A stretch of DNA of 64,000 nucleotides from Geobacteraceae bacterium (lineage in GTDB: Bacteria > Desulfobacterota > Desulfuromonadia > Geobacterales > Geobacteraceae). Position 1 is the stretch's first letter. Each line of letters begins with the position of its first letter. The notes beneath the pieces were generated by a model. It was given only the letters and a program-made list of their open reading frames with translations, did not search any database and was not told the DNA's origin. The DNA is taken from NCBI GenBank assembly GCA_009773645.1, contig WSYB01000021.1, positions 66,838 through 130,837 of the forward strand, in the 5' to 3' direction. The position numbers were made by a program, and so were the translations under genes. This document shows, piece after piece, positions 34,406 to 43,572 of the stretch.

Positions 34406-35581
34406 TTATTCAATAATCTCCATAGCAAACCAAGAATATCCGCCAGCAGATGTTCCTGTATTCTCGGCTCCGGGGGGGTGAAGCTCAAAGGTATCCCCCC
34501 CAGCAACAGGCAGCACCGGAGAGGCCGTTGGATTTACAATCCCTGCGGCATCAGCATAGCCTATCACATACCCAGGATAGACGGCTGCACTGCCATTTTT
34601 ATACAGGATAAGGTACGATGCTATGTTGTCGTGTCGAAAAGACAACCTAACTTTAGTCGCACCGGCTGGGACTACTAATGTTCCCGCATTAGGAGCATGA
34701 ATATTATCTGTGTCATATGATTCTGCTGTCCAGGCTATTATCGCACCTGCTGTGGCTCCGCTAGGGTTATATACCAGCGCCCCTCGGAATGACGTAGGAA
34801 GCGACGCCTTTCCTGTGATATCACCCGGCAGTTTGCCGCTGCCGTCACGAACCGGTATGGTGCTTGCCGTGGTCCCAGTATTCTGCACATAGCCGTTTAG
34901 GGTAGAAGCCGCCCCTACTATCTCACCCACAATTTGACCGGAAGTATTCCGTAAAACTATCGTATTGGCCGTGGCATTAACATTGGGACTATAACCGCCA
35001 AGGGTCACGGCATCTCCGGTAATACTTCCCGGCAGTTTCCCCGTTGCATCCCTGACGGCTATGGTGCTTGCCGTGGCGCTTGTGCTCACTGGGTAGCCAG
35101 TGGCCATTTTGGCCGATACGGAACCGTTTTGGAGCACGGGCTTTACCACCGAATAATAAATCTTGATGATTGGGGTTTGCAGAACCGCATCGGCAATGGT
35201 TACCGTCGTCGTGTTGGGGCCTGAAGAGTAGGTGGCGGAGACGATTTCCGAATAAACAGAGCTGCCGGTGATATCGGCCTTTACACGTCTGGTTGCCAGA
35301 AACTCGGTAAGATGATCACCAATGACCGTAAATTGAGTAGAGCTGACATATGTTGCCGGTTGGACGTAATCGTACCATTCGGAAGCGTTCTGGTTCAGCG
35401 AAAGGCCGTTGATTGCAGTAATGGCGTTATTGAATTCGTTGTCCAGCTCTGCCGACGGCAGCGGCGCTTTCTGCGCCGAAAGCGTCTGAAACCTGGTGGT
35501 ACCTTTGGGCCGCACTGCAACGCCGTAACAGAGACTTGCCGTAAGCATCAGTACCGTGACAATTGCCGATAAACGTTTCAT
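34406..35581 (-). CDS. Tail-fibre-like protein with an apparent signal peptide
   Basis: About 391 residues from ATG 35581 (GGGAGG upstream; ATGA overlap with the previous stop). It starts with a textbook signal peptide (MKRLSAIVTVLMLTASLCYG), unusual for a virion component. The middle has repeated segments of about 40 residues (ASTIAVRDATGKLPGSITG, ANTIVLRNTSGQIVGEIVG, ASTIPVRDGSGKLPGDITG) as in fibre shafts. The C-terminal third is beta rich, like a receptor-binding head. It may be exported and surface displayed, or the hydrophobic start may be an attachment domain. Confidence 0.7.
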   Translation of the reverse strand: MKRLSAIVTVLMLTASLCYGVAVRPKGTTRFQTLSAQKAPLPSAELDNEFNNAITAINGLSLNQNASEWYDYVQPATYVSSTQFTVIGDHLTEFLATRRVKADITGSSVYSEIVSATYSSGPNTTTVTIADAVLQTPIIKIYYSVVKPVLQNGSVSAKMATGYPVSTSATASTIAVRDATGKLPGSITGDAVTLGGYSPNVNATANTIVLRNTSGQIVGEIVGAASTLNGYVQNTGTTASTIPVRDGSGKLPGDITGKASLPTSFRGALVYNPSGATAGAIIAWTAESYDTDNIHAPNAGTLVVPAGATKVRLSFRHDNIASYLILYKNGSAAVYPGYVIGYADAAGIVNPTASPVLPVAGGDTFELHPPGAENTGTSAGGYSWFAMEIIE

Positions 35582-37062
35582 AGTTTGCCTCCCATGACCC
35601 CTTGAATGATGATGTTGTTCCACTCGATGGGTCCTTGTGTAGAGATATTGGATATGATGATCTGCACCGCCTTACCGTAGCCAAAGAGAGGTAACCGCAG
35701 GGCGCCGAACTCCGTTACCGAATCCATGAAAAAGGCGTTGTCCCATGTGTCGGCCTGTGGTGCGTCCATGAATGATATGCCCGGTTTCGTCTGTACGGTC
35801 TGGATATTTCCCGGCATGACGGCGTTCATATCGTGGGAGATCATCACATCCAGGTTGATGTTCACTCCCTTACCGAACATCATTTCCATGATCTTCGGAT
35901 ATCCCATGAAATTCTGCCGACTGTACGGCATCCAAGGGCTTTCCCAAACCATATTGATAGGGGTCTGGTCGAACGACCAGTACCCGCCGTAATCGTAGAC
36001 AAGCCCAGTCCCGCACAGGTACATTCTGCCATTCATGAGGTGGAACAAGCCGTTCACATCCGCCCCCACCATGCGCCCCCACGCCTTCCAGATGTAGGAG
36101 TATATCCATACCACTTCATTGATGAGAAAGCATGACCAGCCGCGCTGTGGATAGTGGGCGACGGCAAAGTCATTGCCAAGGGCGAGGCCATACTTGATTT
36201 CCCGTTGAATGGCCGTTGCCTCGTATTTGGATACGTCGCCGATGCTCATGTTACCGGTTGTCACCACCTGGCGAAGGCTTTTAACCCCCGTATCGTGGAG
36301 AAAGAGGAGGTCGCTCCCCAGCGGGAGAGCCACATTCGGGGAAACCACCCCCACCCCGCTGATCACCTGCACCACCCGGAAGTCTCCGCCCGCTGTGGGA
36401 TTGGTCCCGGAATAAATCACTACATGGTTGCGAAAGAGAAACACCAGCAAGTCAACGTAGGTCACGATATCCAGAAGCTCGTCCCCACGGGGCAACACAT
36501 ACCGAAAATCAATGTAACCGGCATTGGCCGCCGTCGTGTAGTCTTCGGGGGCGTTCAAGGCCGAATGAAAGGCCATCATCCGGTTTATGCCGTCCGTCCA
36601 CCAGACGCGCCCCTTGTGGACATGGGGCTTGATGAATTTGGTATTGACCGGCAAGCCCCCGAGGTTTGGCACGGCTGCCCCGTCATAGATCATGGGGACA
36701 TCGACCCCATTGCTCATGATGCACTTGTCAGCGATCTGGGCAAACCAGACCTTGGCCGCGCCATTAAGCCCGATCTTCAGGTCTTCCAGGACGTTGACGT
36801 TGAGCTTCCATATCTTGCCACTCCCCGCCGCCAGAATGATCGTGGTGCCGTCGCTCTTCTTGTACTCGAAGCCGGTCTTAATGGCTATTTCCAGCGGGTT
36901 CAGGTTCACACGGGAATAGCCCGGAATTTTTCCCAAGCCTCCCGTTTCCGACACATGGCAATTCTGAAGTTTGACTGCAAACTTCTGCGGCATGGCCAAG
37001 TAAGGGTAGATGGATGATTCACCACCGGAAAAGTCGAGTATGCGCAGAATTTGGCCGATCAT
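35578..37062 (-). CDS. Packaged-DNA stabilisation/tail-connector protein (P22 gp10-like role)
   Basis: 494 residues, beta-rich with repeated short motifs (AAGSGKIWKLN, MSNGVDVPMIYDG, FLFRNHVVIYSGTN) as in propeller-like head-completion proteins of short-tailed phages. Position directly after the adaptor-like gene and before the tail fibre supports a plug role closing the connector. Assignment is by resemblance and order; it could also be another tail tubular protein. Confidence 0.65.
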   Translation of the reverse strand: MIGQILRILDFSGGESSIYPYLAMPQKFAVKLQNCHVSETGGLGKIPGYSRVNLNPLEIAIKTGFEYKKSDGTTIILAAGSGKIWKLNVNVLEDLKIGLNGAAKVWFAQIADKCIMSNGVDVPMIYDGAAVPNLGGLPVNTKFIKPHVHKGRVWWTDGINRMMAFHSALNAPEDYTTAANAGYIDFRYVLPRGDELLDIVTYVDLLVFLFRNHVVIYSGTNPTAGGDFRVVQVISGVGVVSPNVALPLGSDLLFLHDTGVKSLRQVVTTGNMSIGDVSKYEATAIQREIKYGLALGNDFAVAHYPQRGWSCFLINEVVWIYSYIWKAWGRMVGADVNGLFHLMNGRMYLCGTGLVYDYGGYWSFDQTPINMVWESPWMPYSRQNFMGYPKIMEMMFGKGVNINLDVMISHDMNAVMPGNIQTVQTKPGISFMDAPQADTWDNAFFMDSVTEFGALRLPLFGYGKAVQIIISNISTQGPIEWNNIIIQGVMGGKL

Positions 37063-37955
37063 AGGAAATCTATCCCCCCGTCGTCCTCACCGATGTTGCT
37101 GGTCTTGAGTCCTATTTTTGCCTGGAAGGTCTCAAGTTCCGGCATGTACTCTTCCCCTTGATCTTTCCGGGCCAGGTATTTCATGCCGAGGATGATGGTA
37201 TCCTGGTCGAGAAGCGGTACATCTTCACCGTTCACCAGTTTAGCGGGCTTCTGTAACAGGTTGGCGTCGATTCGATACGTGATGTCGGGTGTTGGGGCAA
37301 CCTCAATGAGCAGCACGGCCCCGGCTCGACCGTAATGCCGGTAATAGATGGGCTCCCCCTGGCTCTGGTTTGCCTTGACATAAGCCCGAAAATCAACGTC
37401 GGGGAGTTTGGTAAGTGGCTGATGGTCACTGATTCGCAGTTCCCCGACCATATCGACTTTCCCACCTTGAATCGGGGAGAGTGCGTAGATTGATAACCCG
37501 GCAACGGCATCGAAGGCGGCTTGCAGCTTCATCTCGTCCCACACGGCATAATCGGCCATGTAGTCAAGCTGCACCTCGTTGGCAAAACCGAGAAGCAACT
37601 GTGCGTGCCCTTCGGCAATCACCCCTGCTTCCGGGAGCCGCAACCACCGTTGCAGTTCCTTGATGGTCTCCAAGATGGTCTGCTGACGAGAGCGATAGAG
37701 GCATTCGGTCTCCATGAGGAGCACACCGCCCGCCGTGAAAACCGAAACGACATACACGCCGCCGTTGCTGGCGTTGAAATCGGCGTTGCCGGTATATTGG
37801 CCAGGGACGGCGGCGTCTTCGGCAAGGTTGAGGACAATTTGCTGGGCTTGGCCGGCAACCCAGCCAAACCCCCAAAATTTACCGTCCAACTTGCGCATGA
37901 CCTTAGCGAAAAGCCCCGCCTGACCTTCGATGCCGTTGTAGGTTATCGGGTACAC
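37059..37955 (-). CDS. Head-tail adaptor-like virion protein
   Basis: 298 residues of mixed alpha/beta composition (ETIKELQRWLRLPEAGV, then AYVKANQSQGEPIYYRHYG) resembling podovirus adaptor/connector proteins that extend the portal. Overlaps the next gene by 4 nt (ATGA). No catalytic motif. Exact family not recognised. Confidence 0.6.
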   Translation of the reverse strand: MYPITYNGIEGQAGLFAKVMRKLDGKFWGFGWVAGQAQQIVLNLAEDAAVPGQYTGNADFNASNGGVYVVSVFTAGGVLLMETECLYRSRQQTILETIKELQRWLRLPEAGVIAEGHAQLLLGFANEVQLDYMADYAVWDEMKLQAAFDAVAGLSIYALSPIQGGKVDMVGELRISDHQPLTKLPDVDFRAYVKANQSQGEPIYYRHYGRAGAVLLIEVAPTPDITYRIDANLLQKPAKLVNGEDVPLLDQDTIILGMKYLARKDQGEEYMPELETFQAKIGLKTSNIGEDDGGIDFL

Positions 37956-37958
37956 GGG

Positions 37959-38417
37959 TTATATCCTCACCTGGAAGGGAAAGCGGTTCACCTCCCGCGC
38001 TACCAGCTCGTTCCCCTCGCCATCCTCACGGCGTTGCTGCGAATATGCCGTCAGTATGGCATCCTGCAGAACCTTGGCGACGGACTGCGGCACTTCGACT
38101 TCCTTGTCCCGCTGAATCAAATAGGTGTATCCCTGGATGGATACCGTAACGTCGTCCTTTTGCGTCTCTGTTGAGGCAATCAGGATTTTTACCTTCGGCT
38201 GGGAATCCAGTATCTTCTTGGTTTCGTCCAACAGCCTGCTTTCCGCTTCCGCCTCCGATACTTCCTTTTGCCTGGGCGGTGCGGGTGACGCAGACGGTAT
38301 AGTTACAAGCCTCTTTTCGGGCCGGGGCGCCGGCTTCTTCTTTGCCGGTTTTTTGAATCCGGTTTTCTTCACCGGCTTGATTGCCTGCTGCTCTTGTACT
38401 TGCGCTGTTTCGGTCAT
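37959..38417 (-). CDS. Hypothetical phage structural protein with basic N-terminus
   Basis: 152 residues. The first 60 are Lys/Pro rich (KKTGFKKPAKKKPAPRPEKR) and probably disordered. The remainder is a small alpha/beta domain with TVSIQGYTYLIQRDKEVEVP, a pattern seen in many small virion-associated proteins. Ribosome binding site AAAGGGGG. Function unknown. Confidence 0.6.
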   Translation of the reverse strand: MTETAQVQEQQAIKPVKKTGFKKPAKKKPAPRPEKRLVTIPSASPAPPRQKEVSEAEAESRLLDETKKILDSQPKVKILIASTETQKDDVTVSIQGYTYLIQRDKEVEVPQSVAKVLQDAILTAYSQQRREDGEGNELVAREVNRFPFQVRI

Positions 38418-38487
38418 GGTGTTTGCCCCCTTTTTGATTTGAATTGGATAAAGGGGGGATAGTAACTCCCCCCCTTTATATGTGTTG

Positions 38488-38796
38488 TTACCTTTCCGCT
38501 ATCCAGTGCAGCGTCTTGGCAGCAATGTTCACTCCCGTGCCGAGAGTAAAACCTTCGGTATTCCCGGCTTCGGTCCCGGCATAATGGCTGATACCGTTTG
38601 CCGCCTCAAAGGTCTGTGTCCCCACCGTAACCGTTTTGAACCCCTTGCCCGCAGCCATGGTATCGGTCCATATCCATTTCATGGCGTCCGTTTCATTGAA
38701 AACGGTCACCCTGCGGGGCTTGAAGCCGATGCTGATATTCTTTGCGTTACCGTCCCCCACATGAGTGCCGGTAACTGTCAGTTGGTCCTTAAGCAT
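38488..38796 (-). CDS. Small capsid-associated protein, possible decoration protein
   Basis: 102 residues of beta-rich sequence with KNISIGFKPRRVTVFNETD and a GISHYAGTEAGNTEGF loop, similar in flavour to phage head-decoration or capsid-stabilising proteins. It is encoded right after the major capsid gene, in the place where such proteins often lie. Confidence 0.6.
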   Translation of the reverse strand: MLKDQLTVTGTHVGDGNAKNISIGFKPRRVTVFNETDAMKWIWTDTMAAGKGFKTVTVGTQTFEAANGISHYAGTEAGNTEGFTLGTGVNIAAKTLHWIAER

Positions 38797-38857
38797 CTCC
38801 GTTTCTCCTTTCGTGTTGTCCGCCCCGATAGTAGTTGCCTATCGGGGCGGGTTGCTG

Positions 38858-39835
38858 TTAACCGATGCAGGCGGTTTCTACCCTCATCATCCATAAATCC
38901 TGGAGAATCGCCGTTGCCGTGTACCCTTTCCAGCCAACAGTGCCGCGTTGTGCCAACGGGTCAGAGTCGGTGGGTTTCGGATTGTTGACATAAGTGGAAA
39001 CTGCGTTTTTCCCGGCCAGTGCCACGGTCGCATAGGCGTCCTTGCCGAATATCAGGATCGGGTAGACGTCCGAACTCACCCCGGTGGTGGAAAGGGTCGC
39101 GCCCTTTGCCCCGCCCGCATCGGCCCACGGGGTGATATTGTTATCCTCAACAAACCGGAAATCACCCACGCTGCCGCGTTCGCCTTCAATCAATCCCATT
39201 GCAGTGGGGTATTCGGAGACGTCCTTCCACCCCGCCATTTTTTCAAGGTCCGGGAACATGTCACAGTGGCAGACGGCAATAAAAGCCGCACGGATCGGAC
39301 CGGTGCCGACGTTGGGTCCGGCCTTGATGACTTCCTTGATCGGCTTGGCGTGCTGCCGACGCAAAAGCCGGGCGATGGTCCTCAGTTGATCGCGGGACAC
39401 AACCGTGTTGACGGCGTTACGCGCCACGCCGTTGGCGTAGAAGACACTTGTACCGGCCTTCAACGTACCGGCCCGGAGAATATCCCATGTTTCCCCCGAC
39501 TGCTCGCCCAAGATATCGGTCGATTCCTGAAGCACGGGGTCTTCATGGGTGTCCTGGATAACATCGGTAATGGTGATGAAATCGCCGTACTGCTGAAGAT
39601 TGACGGTAATGTCGGTTTTTGTCAGGGTTTTGCCATTGGGCGTCACGCCTTCCAGCAAGGGGACCGTGGCTGCCGTCAGCTTGTTGAAGCGCCGGAAGGT
39701 GATTGACTTGGTGCTTTTCGACGGAATAGTCCGGCTCTGGCCGAACTGCCCGAGGATATTGTTGGGAGTGGCGCGGGTTAACAGTTTCCTGTCAACATGA
39801 GCCTGTGTCCGCGGCGAAATGTCGTTGTAAACCAT
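38858..39835 (-). CDS. Major capsid protein, N4-gp56 family
   Basis: 325 residues. Start ARTQAHVDRKLL-like region, FGQSRTIPSKSTKSITFRRF, LLEGVTPNGKTLT and the conserved QYGDFITITDVIQDTHEDPVL followed by LGEQSGETWDILR are characteristic of the N4-gp56 major capsid family (HK97 fold). The C-terminus GTVGWKGYTATAILQDLWMMRVET is also typical. Full length; preceded by a scaffold-type gene. Confidence 0.88.
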   Translation of the reverse strand: MVYNDISPRTQAHVDRKLLTRATPNNILGQFGQSRTIPSKSTKSITFRRFNKLTAATVPLLEGVTPNGKTLTKTDITVNLQQYGDFITITDVIQDTHEDPVLQESTDILGEQSGETWDILRAGTLKAGTSVFYANGVARNAVNTVVSRDQLRTIARLLRRQHAKPIKEVIKAGPNVGTGPIRAAFIAVCHCDMFPDLEKMAGWKDVSEYPTAMGLIEGERGSVGDFRFVEDNNITPWADAGGAKGATLSTTGVSSDVYPILIFGKDAYATVALAGKNAVSTYVNNPKPTDSDPLAQRGTVGWKGYTATAILQDLWMMRVETACIG

Positions 39836-39850
39836 GTTGGTACTCCTTTC

Positions 39851-40789
39851 TTATCTGCCCTGCTTCTTGCGTTCTTCCCGTTCTGCCTCTTCCCAGGCGG
39901 CATCATAATCATTGGGGTCACCGTCCTTGGATTTGGTCGGGAACGGGGTCGAACCACCCCGCAGGGTCATTGCGTTGTTTATCCGTTGGTTTCTCTTTTC
40001 CTCTTCCTGCTGCTTCAGCTTGGCAGCCTCCGGTTTGGCGCGGGACTTCTTGTACTCGGCCATTGCCCATTTGATGTCGTCAGGATCGTTACTGTTGAGA
40101 GCCGCCGTCTGCAACGATGGTCGCTGATCGGCCGCCCACTTGAAATAATCCTCACTGGCGATGATCTCCTTGAAATCGGGGTGTCCATCTTCTCCCCCGG
40201 TAACTTTGGGCAGTACGTTGGCTTCAAAGTAGTCAAGAGCCGCTTTTTTCCGGTTGATCTCTTCCTGCTCGGCGGTTTTGACCTTATCCTTTTTCAGCGA
40301 TTCGGTTTCGGCCTTGAGCCCGTTCACAGCATCCAAAAGCGGGTTGATGATGCTCTTCAACTCCGGGTACTCGTTGAAGGCGTTCTCCAAGGAAGTCTGG
40401 TCAATGGCGGCCTTGGCATCGTCGGCCTTCTTCTGCTGCTCCTGGACCTGTTTTTCAGTAGCGCGACCGGCCTTGAATTCGTCCAGGGTCCGCTTCAGTT
40501 CGGCGTTTTCCTGAGTGACACGGGTAAACCCGGCCTGAAGATCCTTGATCCGCTTTTCTGTGGGATCGTCGTCAGACTTGCCATTGTCTTCTTTCAGCGG
40601 CTCTGACCCTGCGGGCGCGGCTTTGCCGTCAGTGTTTCCCCCTTCCGCATCCGGGTCCTTTTTGTCGGAGAATCCGGTATCGTCGGGGTTGGTTTCACCT
40701 TCGGCCTTTTCGATTTCGTCCCATGCCGCTTCATAAGCCTCTTCGCCTTCGGGCTGCCCTTCCAGTTCCTTCTTGACTTCAACTGTCAT
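39851..40789 (-). CDS. Probable scaffolding protein
   Basis: 312 residues, very acidic and helical, with a central coiled coil (roughly residues 80-140, RVTQENAELKRTLDEFKAG) and a basic C-terminal segment ending EEAEREERKKQGR. Composition and place directly upstream of the capsid gene are typical of phage scaffolds that guide procapsid assembly. No protease motif is seen. Confidence 0.72.
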   Translation of the reverse strand: MTVEVKKELEGQPEGEEAYEAAWDEIEKAEGETNPDDTGFSDKKDPDAEGGNTDGKAAPAGSEPLKEDNGKSDDDPTEKRIKDLQAGFTRVTQENAELKRTLDEFKAGRATEKQVQEQQKKADDAKAAIDQTSLENAFNEYPELKSIINPLLDAVNGLKAETESLKKDKVKTAEQEEINRKKAALDYFEANVLPKVTGGEDGHPDFKEIIASEDYFKWAADQRPSLQTAALNSNDPDDIKWAMAEYKKSRAKPEAAKLKQQEEEKRNQRINNAMTLRGGSTPFPTKSKDGDPNDYDAAWEEAEREERKKQGR

Positions 40790-40876
40790 TGCCTTTACCT
40801 CCTTGTTTTCCGGGCCGGTTATGCCGGGAGTCCGGGTTTTGTTGTATGGGGCCGCTTCTGGCGGGAGTCCCGTTAC

Positions 40877-41203
40877 TTATGGTAAATAATAGATTTGGTA
40901 CTTCGCACCCACTCCTGAGATGGTTGCATAAATGCCATTGTTGGTCCTGAACGGGATCGCTTGACCTCCTACCTTGTCAGAACCCTTCACCGGGCACCTT
41001 GCTACGACACTCCCGGAACCATTGATATTGTCATACACTATGCACTCAGCATCGTTTGTGCCGTCCGTAGTGACCACAATGGCGCCAACTATACCTAATC
41101 CAGAGTCAATAAGGGCTGCGGCTGTCCGTTCGCCGGACGGGAGATATACTTTATTGACATTTTGACCGTATGGGTCTGTAGGATTTGCAGTGGCAATATT
41201 CAT
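40877..41203 (-). CDS. Hypothetical structural protein (108 aa)
   Basis: Start chosen at ATG 41203 (AAAGGA upstream) because the longer frame overlaps the previous gene. Beta-rich: VYLPSGERTAAALIDSGLGI, VTTDGTNDAECIVYDNINGS and GIYATISGVGAKYQIYYLP suggest a small beta-sandwich, perhaps a capsid or tail decoration. Belongs to a group of small genes between portal and scaffold. Confidence 0.6.
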   Translation of the reverse strand: MNIATANPTDPYGQNVNKVYLPSGERTAAALIDSGLGIVGAIVVTTDGTNDAECIVYDNINGSGSVVARCPVKGSDKVGGQAIPFRTNNGIYATISGVGAKYQIYYLP

Positions 41204-41216
41204 GATATCTTTTCCT

Positions 41217-41795
41217 TTATGCTGCAGTATCTCCCTGAAGCCGGATGGTAAAATTAATGCCGGAAGCAGCTGCGGCACTGGCGGAAATAACCCGCTTGAC
41301 CCATACGAATATGATGTTGCCGGCGGCCATATCGGCAGAATGGCCGTTGATGTTAACGGCAATGCCGTTAACATAGGAGTTGGCCGCGCTGGATGCCACC
41401 CAATTGGAGACATTCCCCACGTTGACCACGGGTGCGGTGGCCTCGTTGACGACACTTTGAGCATTGCCGGTCGAGGCGTTGAGGGTCGGCACTTCGACTG
41501 CAATGCTGATAGCGGTTGAAGCGTTGGCCTCATCGGTGACGATCCACACCTTGGCATTCTGCAAGGCAAGGCTGGCATGAGTGTTTTTCAGGCAAATGCA
41601 GCGGTAATCCGTTACCCCTGCCGCCGCTTCCGCCCCTGATATGTCGTCAAAGAGGTTGTTATCGGTGTTGTCGGTAGGCTCCACGGTACCGCGATATCCA
41701 CCTAACGAAACCGCTGCCGAACCAGCGGCGCCGCCATCGCTGACACCACCTCCCTGGGTAAAGTATTTTTTCAGGTCGCTTGCTATTATCGCCAT
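41217..41795 (-). CDS. Beta-rich structural protein (192 aa)
   Basis: N-terminus MAIIASDLKKYFTQGGGVSD, a DNTDNNLFDDISGAEAAAG segment and a long Ser/Ala/Thr-rich beta region ending in FTIRLQGDTAA. Similar proteins occur beside capsid genes in other tailed phages, where they are annotated as hypothetical. Likely surface decoration; no motif. Confidence 0.6.
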   Translation of the reverse strand: MAIIASDLKKYFTQGGGVSDGGAAGSAAVSLGGYRGTVEPTDNTDNNLFDDISGAEAAAGVTDYRCICLKNTHASLALQNAKVWIVTDEANASTAISIAVEVPTLNASTGNAQSVVNEATAPVVNVGNVSNWVASSAANSYVNGIAVNINGHSADMAAGNIIFVWVKRVISASAAAASGINFTIRLQGDTAA

Positions 41796-41995
41796 CTCAA
41801 CACCTCTTTAATTTTGAGCCAAAGTCTGCTCCACCATGTAACGGGGCACGGATAGAGCACCCCGTCTATCAGCTCCGCCCACTCGCCGGGAGGGATCATT
41901 AATTGATTCTCGAATTGGGTATAAGAGAAGGCCTCGCCGGTACTCAGCAATCCCTTGCCCTTCCGTTGGTCATACGCAACTATTTTTACCCTCAT
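41786..41995 (-). CDS. Small phage protein (69 aa)
   Basis: MRVKIVAYDQRKGKGLLSTG followed by a Trp-rich end (CPVTWWSRLWLKIKEVLRWR). The start overlaps the stop of the LamG-like gene (ATGA) and its own end overlaps the next gene by 10 nt, indicating tight coupling. The C-terminal amphipathic helix could contact a membrane. Unknown function. Confidence 0.55.
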   Translation of the reverse strand: MRVKIVAYDQRKGKGLLSTGEAFSYTQFENQLMIPPGEWAELIDGVLYPCPVTWWSRLWLKIKEVLRWR

Positions 41996-42915
41996 TGAAT
42001 GAACCTCCTAAATGAGCTGCCGATGATAGTTATCTTCCCGCCCAAGTCGCCCATGCTCCACCGCAAAGCAAGATCGGAAAACACTGTTCCAGCCGAATCC
42101 CAGAGTATTTGTAGGTCGCTGGCAACCATGTTACGCATATCGAAAAGGATGGACAAATCACCGTTCACCTCTGTGAAGACATCCCATTGGACCGCCAAAT
42201 CAGCAAACACCTGGCTCAGTACGTCAAAGCGGACGGAAAGATCACCGTCTACCGAATTAAGCAAATCCCATTTCAGCGAAAGATCGCCCATAACGCTGCC
42301 CGCCATATCCCAAATCAGGGCAAGGTCTGAATAAACAGATGACGTGCTACTGGCATCTATTGCCTGGAAATTATCCAGGTGATAACCAGTTGTTGCTGTA
42401 CCCAGCTGAGAACGCAAACCAGCTTTACCAGCCGTTGTTATTGCAGTATCAGTTACAGATACACGCTCAACACCATCCACAAACATTTTGATGGTTGACC
42501 CAACAGCCTGTACTTTAACGTTGTATATGTTGCCGACCGTCAAAGTTTGTGCGTACGTTGACCCCAATTGCGTAAAAGTACCTGACACAATCTTAGCAAG
42601 TGTCCAACCTGTACCTTGTATATATCTGGCAAGGTACATGGTATTATCTGAAGTGCTTAATCGACAGGCAGCCCCTGACTGTGAATTAGCACTATTTGAA
42701 GCAGCATATATATCTAAACTTGCACTGTAGTCTGCATTAGCAGAAACACCACTATGATAATAACATGACAAACCAGCAGTAGCAGAATTCCTACACCTAT
42801 TAGAAGTGATTACTGAATTTACTGTATAACTTGAATGCAACGTGAAGTTGGTGTCCGCAACTTGCAACGTTGCATCATCTGTACCTGTAAAATTTGCTGT
42901 TGCAAAAATTGCCAT
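41992..42915 (-). CDS. LamG-like protein with seven 14-residue tandem repeats
   Basis: 307 residues. Residues 1-190 look like a concanavalin/LamG-type beta sandwich (YNVKVQAVGSTIKMFVDGVERV and LDNFQAID near its end). Residues 196-288 contain seven uninterrupted 14-residue repeats of consensus [GSA]-D-L-x-[LIV]-x-[WF]-D-x-x-x-x-V-x. Such regular spacing suggests a beta-solenoid or stacked hairpin. The DNA is A/T richer than the capsid genes, so it may be a recent acquisition. Likely a capsid or tail accessory involved in binding surfaces. Confidence 0.7.
   Translation of the reverse strand: MAIFATANFTGTDDATLQVADTNFTLHSSYTVNSVITSNRCRNSATAGLSCYYHSGVSANADYSASLDIYAASNSANSQSGAACRLSTSDNTMYLARYIQGTGWTLAKIVSGTFTQLGSTYAQTLTVGNIYNVKVQAVGSTIKMFVDGVERVSVTDTAITTAGKAGLRSQLGTATTGYHLDNFQAIDASSTSSVYSDLALIWDMAGSVMGDLSLKWDLLNSVDGDLSVRFDVLSQVFADLAVQWDVFTEVNGDLSILFDMRNMVASDLQILWDSAGTVFSDLALRWSMGDLGGKITIIGSSFRRFIQ
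42052..42330. repeat. Seven 42-bp coding repeats
   Basis: These encode the 14-residue units beginning SDLALIWDMAGSVM and GDLSLKWDLLNSVD; the codon register is constant with no insertions. Confidence 0.8.
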
Positions 42916-42920
42916 AGGAG

Positions 42921-43334
42921 TTACTCGTTTATGTCAAACTTGTTCTCGTCAAAAACTGGATTATTCACCCTACCTATGCCACGTATTACATCCCGGTACC
43001 CATCAGAATTGGCAATGAATGCTGTATTGACACCCAATAACTCTAATTGCTGAATCATGTCATTCTTTGTTGCTGTATGAATATCAGATACCTTCATATC
43101 CAGATCGACCATAGGCAACGGATGCATCTTAACATCATCAATAAGTTTTGCATGATCTACAGCTTTAACAATTACTAAAGAAAACCTATGCTTTGGAATA
43201 CCAGTCAATGGGTCTGTCTCAATTTCCCCACCTTCAAACATTAGCCATGGATACGCAGATGCCCGACAACGATATCCGGTTGCACCGGGTTCAACTTCAA
43301 ACTGTTCAATTTCTGCCATGTAATATCTTTTCAT
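42921..43334 (-). CDS. Hypothetical phage protein (137 aa)
   Basis: Start at ATG 43334 (GGGAG 7 nt upstream); the longer frame lacks support. MKRYYMAEIEQFEVEPGATG followed by FRCRASAYPW-like and HRFSLVIVKAVDH segments suggest a compact alpha/beta domain; residues near the C-terminus DMIQQLELLGVNTAFIANSD resemble a helix-turn region. A/T rich. It precedes the LamG-like gene by 5 nt and is probably functionally linked to it. Confidence 0.6.
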   Translation of the reverse strand: MKRYYMAEIEQFEVEPGATGYRCRASAYPWLMFEGGEIETDPLTGIPKHRFSLVIVKAVDHAKLIDDVKMHPLPMVDLDMKVSDIHTATKNDMIQQLELLGVNTAFIANSDGYRDVIRGIGRVNNPVFDENKFDINE

Positions 43335-43359
43335 TGCAGTCTCCCGTAAAGCGTTGTTA

Positions 43360-43572
43360 TTAATCGTCCTCGTCAAAAACCCTCTGCTCCGCGTCGATCT
43401 GTTCAAGAAGGTTTACCACCTCATCCAAGTCGTTATAGCCACCTTGGGCACGGTAAACTTCTTCGCCTGTAGACCGGCGCATGGTGTCCAGCCGGTTACC
43501 ACGCATTTCCTTTACCCGGTCTATGAACCCTTGGAAATTCACCGAATCGCGTAACGCCTGCACGTTTATCAT
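43360..43572 (-). CDS. Small helical protein after portal (70 aa)
   Basis: MINVQALRDSVNFQGFIDRV, continuing as an acidic helical protein. Overlaps the portal stop (ATGA). Small genes here in podoviruses often encode portal-associated or head-assembly factors; no closer assignment is possible. Confidence 0.55.
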   Translation of the reverse strand: MINVQALRDSVNFQGFIDRVKEMRGNRLDTMRRSTGEEVYRAQGGYNDLDEVVNLLEQIDAEQRVFDEDD

